Part shown: positions 47,480-59,251 of the stretch, piece after piece
How positions within the stretch are numbered: position 1 is the stretch's first letter
Layout of the letters: every line of letters begins with the position of its first letter
NCBI RefSeq assembly: GCF_028502605.1
Contig: NC_079233.1
Span: 2,356,001-2,420,000 of the forward strand
Direction: 5' to 3'
Source: Trichoderma breve
Lineage: Eukaryota; Ascomycota; Sordariomycetes; Hypocreales; Hypocreaceae
Length of the DNA: 64,000 nucleotides
Notes under the pieces: generated by a model
Database searches by the model: none
The model's input: only the letters and a program-made list of their open reading frames with translations
What the model was told of the DNA's origin: nothing
Translations under genes and position numbers: made by a program

Positions 47480-50400
47480 ATGCCCTCTGCAAATATCTCT
47501 AGGCACCTCCGCATAGGAGTCGACGTCGGCGGCACCAACACAGACGGCGTCATTCTTGATCCCCTCCAGGCGTCGTCTCCGGGCAAAGGCATCCTAGCAT
47601 GGCACAAGGCTCCCACAACGACCAATCCAAGCATTGGAATCAACGATGCAATCACTGCCATGTTCAAATCCGCTGCCATCAGCCCATCCGAGGTTGAGAG
47701 TGTAACCATTGGCACTACTCATTTCGTCAACGCTGTTGTTGAACGGGATACTTCACGACTGTCTACTGTGGCGGTCATCCGGCTCTGTGGACCTTTTTCA
47801 AAGCATGCTCCCCCTTGCGTAGATTGGCCGGATGATATGAGGCAGATGATTCTGGGCCACTATGCATTGCTCAAAGGCGGCTTGGAGGTAGACGGAAACC
47901 TCATTTCAGATATTGATACGCGAGAGATTAAAGAGCAGTGTGCCATTATTCGCAAAAAAGGCATCAGAAATGTTGTAGTCAATGGAGTGTTCAGCCCCAT
48001 AGACACCATAGAGAAGCAAGAGGAACGAGCTTCAGACATTATCAAAGCAGAATTGCCCGAGTGCGATGTTGTTTGTTCGAAAGACATCGCCAACCTAGGA
48101 TTCTTGGAGCGTGAGAATGCGGCCATTCTGAATGCTTCTATCCTTTCTTTCGCTAGGAAAACCATCAGGTCTTTTCAAGAGCCAATCAAACGCCTCGGCT
48201 TACACTGTCCCGTTTTCATCACACAAAATGACGGCACCGTCTTATCAGGGGACATGGCAGCGAGGTTGCCCGTCAGGACCTTTTCGAGTGGCCCAACAAA
48301 CAGCATGAGGGGCGCGGCATTCCTTGCCCAGGGCGAGATATCCGAAGCAGTCATGGTCGTCGACATTGGGGGCACAACAACAGATGTTGGGCTGCTGTAT
48401 GCAAATGGGTTTCCCCGGCAGCAGGCTGCTTACAGCGATCTTGCAGGCATCAGAGTCAACTTTTCGTGTCCGGATATCAAGAGCATCGGTCTTGGGGGAG
48501 GGTCGATTGTCAGAACTGACAACGGTCTAACTGTCGGACCAGACAGTGTTGGGCATAAGCTTCAGCAAGAGTCTGTTGTTTTCGGTGGCAAGGTCATCAC
48601 CGCGACTGATTGTATAGTGCAAGCGAATCCTGATTTAAATATAGGCAACAGAGATCTTGTGAAGGCTGTGCTTACTGATGAACAGCTGAACCTTTTCAGG
48701 GCCGCCCTCAAGGACAAGATTGAGAAGGCAATTGACAAGATGAAAACTTCTCCAGAAGACATCCCAGTGCTGCTTGTTGGCGGTGGAGCTATACTGTCGC
48801 CTGACGAGCTCAAAGGTGCGAGCCGAGTGATAAAGCCGGAATGGTCGCAAGTTGCAAACGCAATCGGAGCAGCAATGGCAAGAGTCAGTGCAGTTGTGGA
48901 TACTGTCAAATCCACCGAGTCCAAAACCACCGCTCAGTTGCTGGAAGAGATTGGCCAAGAAGCAATTGCAAAGACTATATCTGCCGGGGCGTCTCCTGCG
49001 TCCGTGGAGATTGTCGAAAAAGAGACCCTCCCACTCCAAGTAAGAGCCGCAAAGTCGAAATCTAGAACGAAAAGCCGTTACTAATTCGATATCGTGTGTA
49101 GTACATTGCTCATAAAACAAGATTCATTGTCCGTGCAGCGGGGGATTTCGATTTGGGGAGCGTCCAAATCCACGCAACTCCAGAAGCGGATAACGAGGGA
49201 AATGACACTGATATGAGCCAATATGAGAAACTATCAAAGCGACCAGAAACCACATCCAAAGAGCAAATAGACAAGGATGTCAACATTGCTCTATATAGAC
49301 CAACAGTTAAAAATCGCGTTTGGTATATATCGGAAACGGATGCTGATTGGATTGCCACCGGCTGCTACATCCTTGGAACGGGCGGTGGAGGATCCCCCTA
49401 TTCCCATCTAGTGCGTCTAAAGCAAGAGCTCCGTAAGGGTGCAATTGTGAGGGTTATAAATCCATATGATCTTGCCGACGACGATCAGATTGGTTGTGGA
49501 GGAGGTGTGGGCAGTCCCACAGTCGGAATCGAGAAGCTGCCTGCCGACGAGCTATTGGAAGCTCAACAAGAATTATTCAAGGTCTGTCCTAACCCTGCCA
49601 CTCACATGATTTCCATCGAAATTGGAGGTGGCAACGGCCTCCAAGCGATGATATTGGGCGCCAGCACGAATATGGATCTACCAGCTGTGGATGGCGACTG
49701 GATGGGACGGGCTTATCCAACAAAATGGCAGACAACCCCTGTTGTTTTTAACGAAAGGTCTCCTATCTGGTCTCCCATCGCCATGTCTGACGGCAATGGT
49801 AATGTCGTTGTCATGCCGAAAGCGACCTCTGACCTTGCTGTTGAGCGTATCCTGCGAGCGGCTCTGACACAAATGGGATCACACACAGGTTGTGCTGAGT
49901 CCCCGGTGACAGGAGCAGAAACGAAGCGATGGGTAGTAGAGCACACTATTTCTCAAGCTTGGAGAATCGGGCGCGGCGTTGCTCGTGCTCGGAAGGAGAA
50001 TAGGGTCGACAACGTAGCCGAGTCCATCATCGAGGAATGCGGCGGAAAAGCAGCTGGTAAAGTGCTCTGGAAGGGTAAGATTGTCGGTGTTGAGAGGACG
50101 CTGAGGGGAGGATATGTCTATGGTGAATGCTTCATCGAAGGAGTTGATGTACGGCAAGACAGCGACGGCTTACAGCAAGATGTCACCAACCCATCGTCAT
50201 TCCAGGGGACCATCAAGATCCCTTTTAAGAACGAAAACATTGCAGCTCTCAAGGTCCGAGATGATGGGAAAGAAGAGCAACAGGAGGACGTCCTAGCCAT
50301 TGCCCCGGACCTGATCACCGTGATTGATGCACAGAACGGTGAAGCTATCGGCACTCCAGAGTACAGGTATGGGCTGCTAGTAGTAGTGCTGGGGCTGGCC

Positions 50401-50547
50401 GCCAGTGATAAATGGACGGGAAGCCAGAGAGGAATCGAACTTGGCGGACCAGTGGGTTTCGGGATAGACCACCTGAAATTCACTCCGCTGGGTGCGTTTG
50501 TCAAGCCGAGGAGCGTTATTGACGAGTTTGACGGCATTGTTGAATAG
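47480..50547 (+). CDS. Hydantoinase/oxoprolinase-DUF917 fusion protein
   Basis: Predicted cytosolic ATP-dependent amide-ring hydrolase of unknown substrate. Two exons, 47480-49039 and 49102-50547, 1001 aa; the intron (GTAAGA...TAG) joins two halves that look like separate ORFs. The N-terminal half is hydantoinase A/oxoprolinase: RIGVDVGGTNTDGVILDP, VTIGTTHFVNAVVERD, VFITQNDGTVLSGDMAARLP, FSSGPTNSMRGAAFLA and the ATPase loop VVDIGGTTTDVGLLYANG, with SIGLGGGSIVR. The second half (from ~residue 595) is DUF917: TGCYILGTGGGGSPY, IGCGGGVGSPTVGIEK, EIGGGNGLQAMILGAS and HTGCAESPVTGAE. DUF917 proteins stand next to hydantoinase A genes in bacteria, so the fusion fits a joint role. Upstream GATA sites suggest nitrogen control. 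Confidence 0.92.
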
Positions 50548-51508
50548 GTAGACAAGATAAGATTTCCTTAGCATCATCATCAAATATTACAGGTCAAGAT
50601 GGCTGAAAATAAGGTATAGAACCATCCCCGCACTAGGCCAGCCGCACCTTCCTTTGACCTCGACATGGCTTCACCTTGTTATTAGTCATGATTGATGCAT
50701 GTAGTTCAGATGCTTGGATCCGCATCTTCTAGAAACCATCGACAACTTCCAAAAGACTGTCTCATGTTGCATCAATGCAAATCCTCAGGGCACTAAAGCC
50801 CTCAAGGGGGTGCTCGATCCTCCACGCCGCTCCGCCGCTAGCTGCCATTGGCACGATCAGTTATGCACTGCAATTATTACCGCGTGCTTTAATCTGGGGG
50901 AGGCGCAGCACTGCAGCATCGTGTCAGCCGCTGGTTAAGGCAACCCTGCAGAAGCTATGTCTATCTGCTTTGTCAAACCCCGGCTCGATTGTGTCTGAGA
51001 TGATGTGCAGACGACAGCGTGGTTCGCAGCGGCCGCCAGTATGTTGATCTCGCCAGTCCGGCCCAATATCGACTTGGCTACCTGCTGGATTCCGGGGCCC
51101 AACTTGCCAAGCTCGCCATCGACATGATGCCTGCTTCTCTTGAGAGACTCGATTGGCCAGAACAGACATGGTCGCGTATCGACCCACTACTGGACGGATG
51201 ACAGCAAATCACTTTCTTATCCGTCATCAGGGAATATTTGTCAGAGGCGATATAAAGAACCACCGAAACAACGGCGCCCTGCCAGCCTCACCGACTTCGT
51301 CTTCCTTGTACCACTTTGGCTTGGGAGATGACTCTTGTTGCAGGCCATTAAGCAGATCTAGGCGGGCTCCTGGCTGTTGGCGTAACTCTAGCGAGACCAC
51401 TGATTAATCAGGCCAAACTGTCGCTCAAGGCATCGGTAGGGCGTCTATGCTTTTGGCATCTGTACCTAATCGTCGCTGGGGGCCGACGCGCGGTCTTTGA
51501 GGGGAGCC
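50548..51508. promoter_or_regulatory. Spacer and promoter of the 7TM-protein gene
   Basis: About 1 kb; a TATAAAG lies at 51251-51257, some 250 bases before the downstream ATG. Several short frames overlap on both strands; none is convincing. Confidence 0.5.
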
Positions 51509-53487
51509 ATGGCAGTGACTAGTACTCTATCTCCATCTTTTGTTGTTTCCACCGCAATTACTGCGGCGCCCGTTGCGTCTTCTCTGCCGCTCCAAATCGT
51601 CATCGAGCCTGATATTGGGGGAACACTGGATTTTTTCCCCTTTCGCGACCTTGCCAATATCGGGAACCCGGACGATGATGCCTTCAGTTTCAAGAATCTC
51701 ATCAAATCAAGCATTGATGGTGACCAGAGTATTTTGCTCTTCAGCACCGGTTGCGAGATTGACGGCGTCGAGGACTGCACTCGTGCCTGCAACCGCACTG
51801 ACACCTTCTTCGGCTCTCTCGAGACATTCTATAATTGCATCGCGCTGTCTTCCATTTCCCACTGGACTCATGATACTCAGAGCTACTACATCACTCCTGA
51901 GGCGGAGCAAAATGCCAGCAGCATTATGGGCTCTGGCAGCCTTGCCGAATTCGATTACAAGCCTACTCTCGACTCCTTTATAACTTGCGCCCAAGCAGCA
52001 TGTGGAAGTGACTTGTTAAGCGTATCATGCGACCCCTCGATCAAGGCACTCTCTAGAGACAAATCGAGTGCTGATCAAATATTCGAAGCAATGGATACCT
52101 TTTGCCCAGATATTCCTGCTAATATTGATCCTGACATCTTTGGACCTGGAGTAAGACTACCATACCGGCGATTACCTCGTCAATACCCAAAACAACGGCT
52201 TGTAGAACAAAAGTGATACTAACTAACCTTGTTCGGACAGGTGCTGATCTCCTATGTGCTTCAAGTATGCTTTTCGGGGTCGCTGTATCTAGCTGTCCAG
52301 GCATTTACCATTTGGGCACGCCATACTGAGAAGAAGCGGGAGCCCTTTAGTCTTACCCGTGCCCAGTCACTAGTTTGGAGAGACACGTCCACCCTATCAC
52401 GAACCAGTGTGGCCATGGCCACCACTCTCGTCGAGTTTCAAGAAGCCCAATGCTGGTTTGTATTTGCGTTGCAGATCGCCTCTATCCTTGCCATCGTCAT
52501 CAATTCTCAGGAAGGCACCTTCTGGGGCGAAATTATCGTCAACGGCGCCGTTGCCTTCCACGTCAGTCTCAACGGTGTTCTCCCCATGTTTCTGGTCCAA
52601 GTGTGTCTTCACAACGAAGGAATTCGCAATTGGCATACGTTTCTGGGCTTTTGCGCCGAATATCTATTGGCAATCATTGCAGCGACGCAGAAAATTAGCT
52701 TTGCATCTACCTTTGACCTGTTCAAGCAGCAGCACAGCATTGCTGAATGCGGTGGCAACCCGAGCCCCCGGACATATTGTGCGGCCACGCATGGTGTCTC
52801 TGGACTACACTTGACATTTTTCCCGCATCCACTTCTTTATAAGATTGTGTTTTTGGGTCTGGACAGCATTGCTTTCATTGCGCTTGTAGTTGACCAACTA
52901 AGCTGGACACTGCGAAAGCATAGACGGACGAAACACTTGAGGTTCGGTAGCTGGACGCCTGGCCGATGGCCTGAGAACAGTTTCCGGCGCCACTGGAAGA
53001 CAATTACCATATATTTCTGGAGAGGCTTGGAAATAGCCTACTTCATCATCAATATTCTATACATGGTTTCTCTCGTCACGGTCATTAGCGCAAAGAGCTT
53101 CGAGGCCAACAAATGGTCATATGGGCAGATCATTGCCATCACTTGTTGGGGTCCCGTCATTGTCAAGCTGATAGACCTCATCATATGTAAGCCCACTCCT
53201 TTCTCATCAAAACCATCCGTCCTATTGTCGTATCTTCTTTTCTAACAAAGTATATAGCCGGGCCGCCAAAGAACGGCGAACGACTCAATTCCGGACCACC
53301 GCGATTACGTATAGACAACATCATTAACCATAGACTGATATCAGAATATGACGATGAAATCACACTTCGGCCTGACGAGCCGCTTACGCTCAGGCCTGAT
53401 TTGAAGACTTCGGGAACGGCCTACTCCCGACCGGAGACGATATTTTTCGAGCCTGGTGACAGATATGTCTCAGGTGGACGAGATTGA
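51509..53487 (+). CDS. Seven-helix membrane protein with cysteine-containing ectodomain
   Basis: Family not recognised. Three exons, 51509-52150, 52241-53186, 53258-53487; 605 aa; all GT-AG and in frame. Start is ATG 51509 (open frame from 51497 begins with TTG). Residues 1-214 form a domain with eight cysteines (e.g. CEIDGVEDCTRACNRTD, ITCAQAACGSD), likely disulphide-bonded outside the cell; its N-terminus is only a weak signal sequence. Residues ~215-528 hold seven hydrophobic segments: ISYVLQVCFSGSLYLAVQAF; WFVFALQIASILAIVI; AVAFHVSLNGVLPMFLVQV; TFLGFCAEYLLAIIAA; KIVFLGLDSIAFIALVV; IAYFIINILYMVSLVTVI; IIAITCWGPVIVKLIDLII. The loop between helices 4 and 5 has two more cysteines. A ~75-residue polar tail follows. 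The layout is that of a 7TM receptor; this is topology, not homology. Confidence 0.8.
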
Positions 53488-53505
53488 AATGATGTTTTCT
53501 CTTTT

Positions 53506-53523
53506 TTTTTTTTTTTTTTTTTT
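53506..53523 (+). repeat. Poly-T tract between convergent genes
   Basis: A run of about 20 T downstream of the 7TM-protein stop; a shorter T run is at 53580. It is likely part of 3' untranslated regions of the two convergent genes. Confidence 0.7.
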
Positions 53524-53774
53524 ACGATTGTATGAGTTGCTGGATAATGACTAACGCCGTCATGATGAATGTAACATCACTTTTTTTTTCTTTTTAGTTC
53601 TCGGTATTTAATAGACCATCAGTAAATAGATTAGCTAGTATATCGTTGAGCGATGGTTAGATTGGAAAGATTTCATAATATCATAATCTATAATTGTACA
53701 CAGGATTTGGTCATTAAACATGACCTCTCCTTTGGCTGAGACTCAAAATCTCTGACTGGATGAAACGCGACAAC

Positions 53775-54668
53775 CTAGGATGGCCTAGGGCGGTCGGTTG
53801 TCTCGTATTTGCTCGGCACGAACTGGAAATTGACGTTTTCGCGTTCTTTCAAGAAATAGTCGACTCTCTCATCCTTGCTTAGCCCGGCCACCGCCGTTCC
53901 ATTCCTTCGCAGCCGACCTCCGATTTCAGCGCTGTGATCGGCCGCCCACCCGACGTACTGCGCGCCGCTCGACTCGGCACGATTGGTCTGCGCCATAGCC
54001 CCAACAAGACACATGAGCACCAAGATGGATGCGAATGCACCATGCGACATGTACACAGGCTCACTCGATTTCCCTTCCTGGGCATCCCGCCATCGTTCCC
54101 AATCTTCCCATGTGGCGTTGTTCGCGGCGGTACCTTCCTGGTGGCGCCAGTTCTTGTCGATGTCGCGCAGAGACGCGGCGCGGTCGCCATGCGACCATCC
54201 TAAGCCGTAGCTATCGTACATGCGACGCTTAGAAGAGTTGCTGAGAAGTTCGTTGGCGGCGACGATCATGCGATACCGCTCGAGGCGGGTAGCGTGAGGA
54301 AGATTTCTGATATGTAATGATGAGGATGATACGGATGCATGATGGTGGTTGTGGTCATGCGTGTCTGGATGATACAGCTTGACGAGATGATAGAAGCGTC
54401 GCTTGTCGTAAACGCCGCCCTTGGAAACGCCGAGCACTTCGTATGGCGTGGGCCGTGGCGACTTTGGCCATTCATGGATGGTATCCTCGGGAGAGGGCCT
54501 CCAGTCGGACCATTTTTTCTCGCCGGCGTCTTGCACGGTGGCATATTGTCTTTTAAAGCGTTTACATAGAGGGGAAGAGGATGATCGGGTGCAGTGGGTG
54601 AGATAATGTGAGCTGCAGAGGGGAGAGACGAGGGATGGGAGGACGGCGACGGATGGTTTGATGGCCAT
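53775..54668 (-). CDS. Mitochondrial membrane J-domain protein
   Basis: A DnaJ-type co-chaperone expected to stimulate an Hsp70. Single exon, 297 aa. The N-terminus (to ~43, ending KRFKRQYATV) is basic and Ser-rich, fitting a mitochondrial presequence. The J domain covers about 74-155: TPYEVLGVSKGGVYDKRRFY, the HPD triad at 100-102 (KLYHPDTHD), and NSSKRRMYDSYGLGW. A His/Ser-rich insert (HNHHHASVSSSS) lies between helices II and III. One membrane helix follows near 206-225 (FASILVLMCLVGAMAQ) and then a charged C-terminal tail. This order (presequence, J domain, one membrane segment) is found in fungal J proteins of unknown partner. Confidence 0.9.
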   Translation of the reverse strand: MAIKPSVAVLPSLVSPLCSSHYLTHCTRSSSSPLCKRFKRQYATVQDAGEKKWSDWRPSPEDTIHEWPKSPRPTPYEVLGVSKGGVYDKRRFYHLVKLYHPDTHDHNHHHASVSSSSLHIRNLPHATRLERYRMIVAANELLSNSSKRRMYDSYGLGWSHGDRAASLRDIDKNWRHQEGTAANNATWEDWERWRDAQEGKSSEPVYMSHGAFASILVLMCLVGAMAQTNRAESSGAQYVGWAADHSAEIGGRLRRNGTAVAGLSKDERVDYFLKERENVNFQFVPSKYETTDRPRPS

Positions 54669-56775
54669 GATTGGGAGTTTATGAGAGAGAAGGAAGTAGC
54701 TATGAGGAGAGCATATGAGGGGTCATCTCGTTTGGACCAGTTAGCCAACAGCGGTGGATTTGGGGGCGATTGGGATAGAATTGATGCAAGATTTAGATGC
54801 AGTCAACCATGCAAAGGCATGAATGATGTCGTCGCAAATCGTGCTCACGAGACAGAGCTCCAAGTATGAAGTCACGCTATCCCCGCTATTGTCCGGGTGG
54901 CTGTGGGGGCGTTTGGGCTACCCACCTTAGTAATCTGTCACAGTGATCCGTGAAGGGCAGAACAAGACCATCTAGACTATTTGCTGGTAAAGTATTGTCA
55001 GTGATTTCATTCATTTTCATTAGGTCTCTAACAAGAAGATCCCGGTATATTACAGTTCATTATCAGGTTTACACCTAAAGCACTAGAAACAATTGCGCAT
55101 AGTTTCTTAGCTAAGAAAGGGAAGTGGCTACCCAATATCCTTCGTTCTAACTTATATGTAATACATGGTGTATGGGGAACCACAATACGATACCGATAAC
55201 CCAAAAAACGATAGGTTATGCTTTCTTGAGGCATTTCGGTCTGAATCAAGCCGCTGGCTCGCTCGGATTTGAAATTGACGCCGAAAACTGCATGCTTCAG
55301 TATCATCCTGGCTAGATCCGGCCGCTACGGGTAGAGGCATCACTTGATCCCTCTTGGTCTTGCTACCTCTATTGCCATGAGGCCAAGGCGTCCGTGAGGA
55401 GAAACAGCATCCATTTCTGACATGCATTAGGCACCTGCTACTACCATTTTCCTGTAAGTATGGAGGCAGTTTTTCTTATCACCAGCTTGAAATTATAGCT
55501 CCTTCGGCATTTTTTCAAAATGCCTTTTTTTTTTTTATTCTACGCTCATGCTACTCTCTTTCTACAATGCCCAGTACTATTGGCCTTTCATGTTCTATCC
55601 ACTCACCTTCTAAATCCATCCAAAAATAACAGACAGTCCAGGGCCCATGAGTGTGTACGAGTACATGGATGAATTTGGCAGCCTCCCAGTAAGCACAGTG
55701 GTTCAGTCCGCGGGGTCCGTCCGCGGGTCAGTCCCTGCAAGAGTCGGCCTATGCTCTTACTACCTATAAGACCACCCTGCAGCAGTTCCCCTTACTTGAT
55801 CTGTCACATTCTGCGGCCGTTTGAGCAACGATTCTACCACTAGCATCACGATCGCACTATGTTGTTGGTTCTCGTCTTCTTTCGTATTACAAATCCATCG
55901 CTCTCTGGTCCCGATCGTTTGGGTCCTTGGCTCAGCTGTGCCCAAATTGGAATTCACCAACTCTAATTACATGTATACAATGTGGGCTCCTCATTTGAAA
56001 CCGCATTACCGGGAAGGGGTTGTAAACTCCATGGGTCAGATTCAGCACACCAATACGGGGTACTGTCATCTCTGCTTCCCTCCGGATTTAATAGAACAGA
56101 TGGTGGGTTTTGAGCCTCCCCTCCTTTGTAGCACAGCCTATGCAGTGCAGGTAGGATGACACCACAAAAAGCTCTGGACAAGTTCGGCCAGCCCACTTAC
56201 TATATTCTTTCTCGTCCTTGTGTGTAACGCGCAATCTGATAACTTGGGATCCGGCAACCTCTTGATAAGAGCTAATTTGGTTCACCGATGACAGAGACGG
56301 CACCCTGTGAGATGGCTTTCCCCCTTGTGAATATCGCCTCATGGTTGGCAGACTATAGCCTGCCTATAATGTAAAGGAGCATCCTCTATACTGAAGCATA
56401 GGTATGGCATGGGTAACACGATAAGCTAGGAGATGTCATCCCAAAGCCGGGGTCACGACCGCTTTCAGGGCCAGCCCCCGAGGGAATATCTGAGCCATGC
56501 TGTATGCCGGTCCGGGGTACCAGTATGTCAGCGAAGCCTATAGAAGTTAAGGGAGGGGTCCGAACCTATTGCTGGCCTTTGTCTGCCTCTGTCTGTCTTG
56601 GCAAAGGCCATCCTCGTGTTCCTCGTTACAGCATGATCTCTCTTAAAAGGCCATTTCTCCAAACCCCTTGGCGTTCATGCTTGTTTAAAATCCCCTGACC
56701 AGCCTTTCCAATCAAGTCATTTTCCCTATCACTAAGCTCTCTTCTATTTGCTTGACTCCTTGGTGAACAAACATA
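54669..56775. promoter_or_regulatory. Long divergent region, J-protein gene and FMO gene
   Basis: 2.1 kb; no convincing frame. It includes two CCGCGG elements in a short direct repeat at 55706-55728 and a T-rich tract near 55530. The last 150 bases are pyrimidine-rich and form the likely FMO leader. Confidence 0.5.
55706..55728. repeat. Short direct repeat with two CCGCGG palindromes
   Basis: GTCCGCGGGGTCC is followed directly by GTCCGCGGGTC; CCGCGG lies at 55708-55713 and 55721-55726. Such CGG/CCG elements can bind Zn2Cys6 regulators. Confidence 0.5.
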
Positions 56776-58928
56776 ATGCGTGTTGCAATTATCGGTGGCG
56801 GTCCCTCGGGTATCGTACAACTCAAAGTACTAACCGAGGCACATCGACGCTTTTCCATACCACATCTTGAGCTCAGGCTTTTTGAGTCACATAATAGGCT
56901 TGGAGGCATCTTCTCACATCATTCTTACGAAGATGCAGAGCTCGTCTCGTCAAAATATCTTACAGCCTTCTCTGACTTCCGCCCCCGTCGTGATGATCCG
57001 GATTTTTTCAGTGCCGACCGCTATCTCGAGTATCTCGACGAGTATGCTACCCATTTTGAGCTGTGGCCATATATCAACTTAAACGCATGGGTCAAGTCAA
57101 TCCGACGGGGAGACTCTAGTGAGCATGTCATCATTTACCGGACAGCAACAGGCGAAGAAATCGAGTGGGAGTGCGACGCTATTGCGATATGTTCCGGTGT
57201 GCATGCCATCCCAAATATACCAAATTTGTCAGGCATTGAACATGTCCCTGTCGTCATGCATTCTGCTGATTTCAAGTCTCGAAAGCAATTTGGCAAAGGT
57301 AAGACTGTCATGGTTATTGGCAGCGGCGAAACTGGCGCAGACATTTGTTACTTGGCAGTGACAGGAGACACGGATAGGGTCATCCTATGCCATCGCGATG
57401 GTTGGCTCGGCGCACCCAAGGTATGTCTCAGTCATCTCATGTACATTTAATAGCACCACTTCGACAGAGTTTCTTACACGACGTGTAGAGAGTTCCTGGG
57501 CAGAAATTTCTGCCCTGGCTGTTTGGCTCCGAGCCGTACGATTATCCGCAGCTTCCTCTCGACGTATCTCAAGTCACATTATTTGATTCTATGTATGTCC
57601 ACCCTATTGTGAGAGACAGCATGATCGTTTGGAACTTTTATCATTTTGTGGGAATATCCGCCGGAGGATGGCTCTGCGGCGACTCCATATACGGAATTGA
57701 CCAATTTGTTGGTCAAATTTATAGTGAGCGCTTTCACGCATCACGAGGTATGAGCAACGCTCTCTTCAGGCGACAGAAGCAATATGACATGCTACTAACT
57801 CAATGAAACACTCGATGCAGTTTTCTTCAACAAGGCTTGGCAGCGTATCTGCAACCATGTTTCCGCACCTTGGCGACCAACCAAGTGGCCCTTTGCCAGT
57901 CGCATCCGTCGTTTTTTCTTTAACACTGATATCCCTTCGGTTTCGCGAATAATAGAGGTTGCACCAAACCCTTCGCATATCTCAGAGGATGGCGTGGCTC
58001 ACTTTCCTCTCAACGGTCGCCCGGAATCTGAGCGTATCAATGAAACTGTTGTGAAGCCAGACGTTGTCATATTCGCCACCGGCTATCTTCCAGCATTTCC
58101 TTACCTCAACACTCCAGAGAATGCTGGACGGAAGCCTTATCCTGTAGCATTTGACGCAGATGTAAGGCAAATTTGGAACTCAGATGACCCAACTATTGGC
58201 TTCATTGGCTTTGTTCGTCCAGGCTTTGGTGCTATCCCACCGCTCGCGGAGATGCAAGCGATGCTCTTTACAACGAATCTAATTAATCGAATCCCAAGGC
58301 CACTGAGCCCGGAGGATGAGTGGCATTACCGCATTATCCACACTCCTGATGCACGTGTCAGTTATGGCGTTGAGCATGACAGTTACGCATATCAGCTAGC
58401 TAAAGATATTGATGGAGCACCAACGTTCTGGGAAGTCCTAAAAATGGCGTTCAGTACCAAGAATGGCTGGAGACTGCCGTATATATGGGCCGCGGGAGCG
58501 AGCTTCAACACGAAATTCCGCATGAGGGGCCCATGGAAGTGGGAGGGAGCCGGCGAGGTCATGACTGGCGAGTTGTGGGAGACTATTTCGCGCCGTGAAG
58601 GTCTATTTGGTAAGTATTTCATATTTTTCTTAACAATAAAAACCCGGCATATCTTCGACCCTGTAGTATCCTACTTACATGATGCGTAACTCAAGGCAAC
58701 GTTCCCCTTTCTGTTATTCCAATGGTTTATCTTGGCAGCATCAATCTCTTTTACCTTTTTTATGCAGGCTTTTGGAATTCTTTGGCCAAATTACGTCTGG
58801 TACGCCCAATAGCGATTCAGAATGAGCCAAAACGAATTATGCAAGAGATGGAACGGGCATGCAACTCAAAGAAGGGTAGTAAGTTACATGCGGAGCGTCA
58901 TCAGAGCGCCAGGTCTGAAGTCATGTAA
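56776..58928 (+). CDS. Flavin-containing monooxygenase
   Basis: FAD/NADPH-dependent oxygenase of the FMO class; substrate unknown. Four exons, 56776-57420, 57489-57747, 57821-58609, 58696-58928; 641 aa, frame closes. The FAD Rossmann motif is at the N-terminus (VAIIGGGPSGIVQLKVL); the NADPH motif is VMVIGSGETGADICYL (around residue 178). The FMO-type FATGY motif appears as VVIFATGYLPAFPYL. The second half has hydrophobic patches near the C-terminus (MVYLGSINLFYLFYAGFW) that may contact a membrane. Longer than bacterial FMOs (~450-550 aa). No biosynthetic cluster genes stand beside it. Confidence 0.9.
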
Positions 58929-59153
58929 CTTTCACCATTTTCTACCTCTACTCTTTGCTGGTTCAATACTCTTTATTTAATTACCGCGATGATACCAAAT
59001 GTTTATTCAAACTTCATGACCGTTCTTTGGCGGTGATTTACAATAATGGCGAGCCTTGCCCTTTGCACTCTTGACTTCGAATGAAGTCGGGCTTTCAGTA
59101 CAGCGGCGTCTGCTTACCTCATAGTATGAAATAGTCTCCATGGGAAATCATAC

Positions 59154-59251
59154 GGCGAGATGGCCGAGTTGGTTATGGCGTCAGGTTAAGGCTACCTTAA
59201 CAGCAATTCCTGGTGGAGCAATCCGCGTGGGTTCGAGTCCCACTCTCGTCA
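59154..59251 (+). tRNA. tRNA-Leu(AAG) with 16-nt intron, copy 1
   Basis: Acceptor stem GGCGAGA/TCTCGTC with discriminator A73; D stem GCC/GGC. Anticodon stem TCAGG/CCTGG with loop TTAAGG..T gives anticodon AAG. The intron (59192-59207) follows position 37. The long variable arm has a GGA/TCC stem, and the T arm is GTGGG-TTCGAGT-CCCAC. A73 and the long variable arm indicate Leu rather than Ser. A T5 terminator lies at 59260-59264. An identical copy is at 62938-63035 on the other strand. Confidence 0.95.

Noticed and set aside
47480..50547. Two separate genes (hydantoinase A and DUF917)
   Set aside because: The first frame has a good donor at 49040 before its stop, the second lacks an ATG at its natural start, and splicing keeps frame into IAHKTRFIVRAAGDFD.
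55821..56342. 112-aa plus and 84-aa minus frames upstream of the FMO
   Set aside because: They overlap each other antisense and show no domain or codon bias.
59154..59251. tRNA-Ser assignment for the long-variable-arm tRNA
   Set aside because: Discriminator base is A and the anticodon is AAG, both Leu features; fungal tRNA-Ser has G73.
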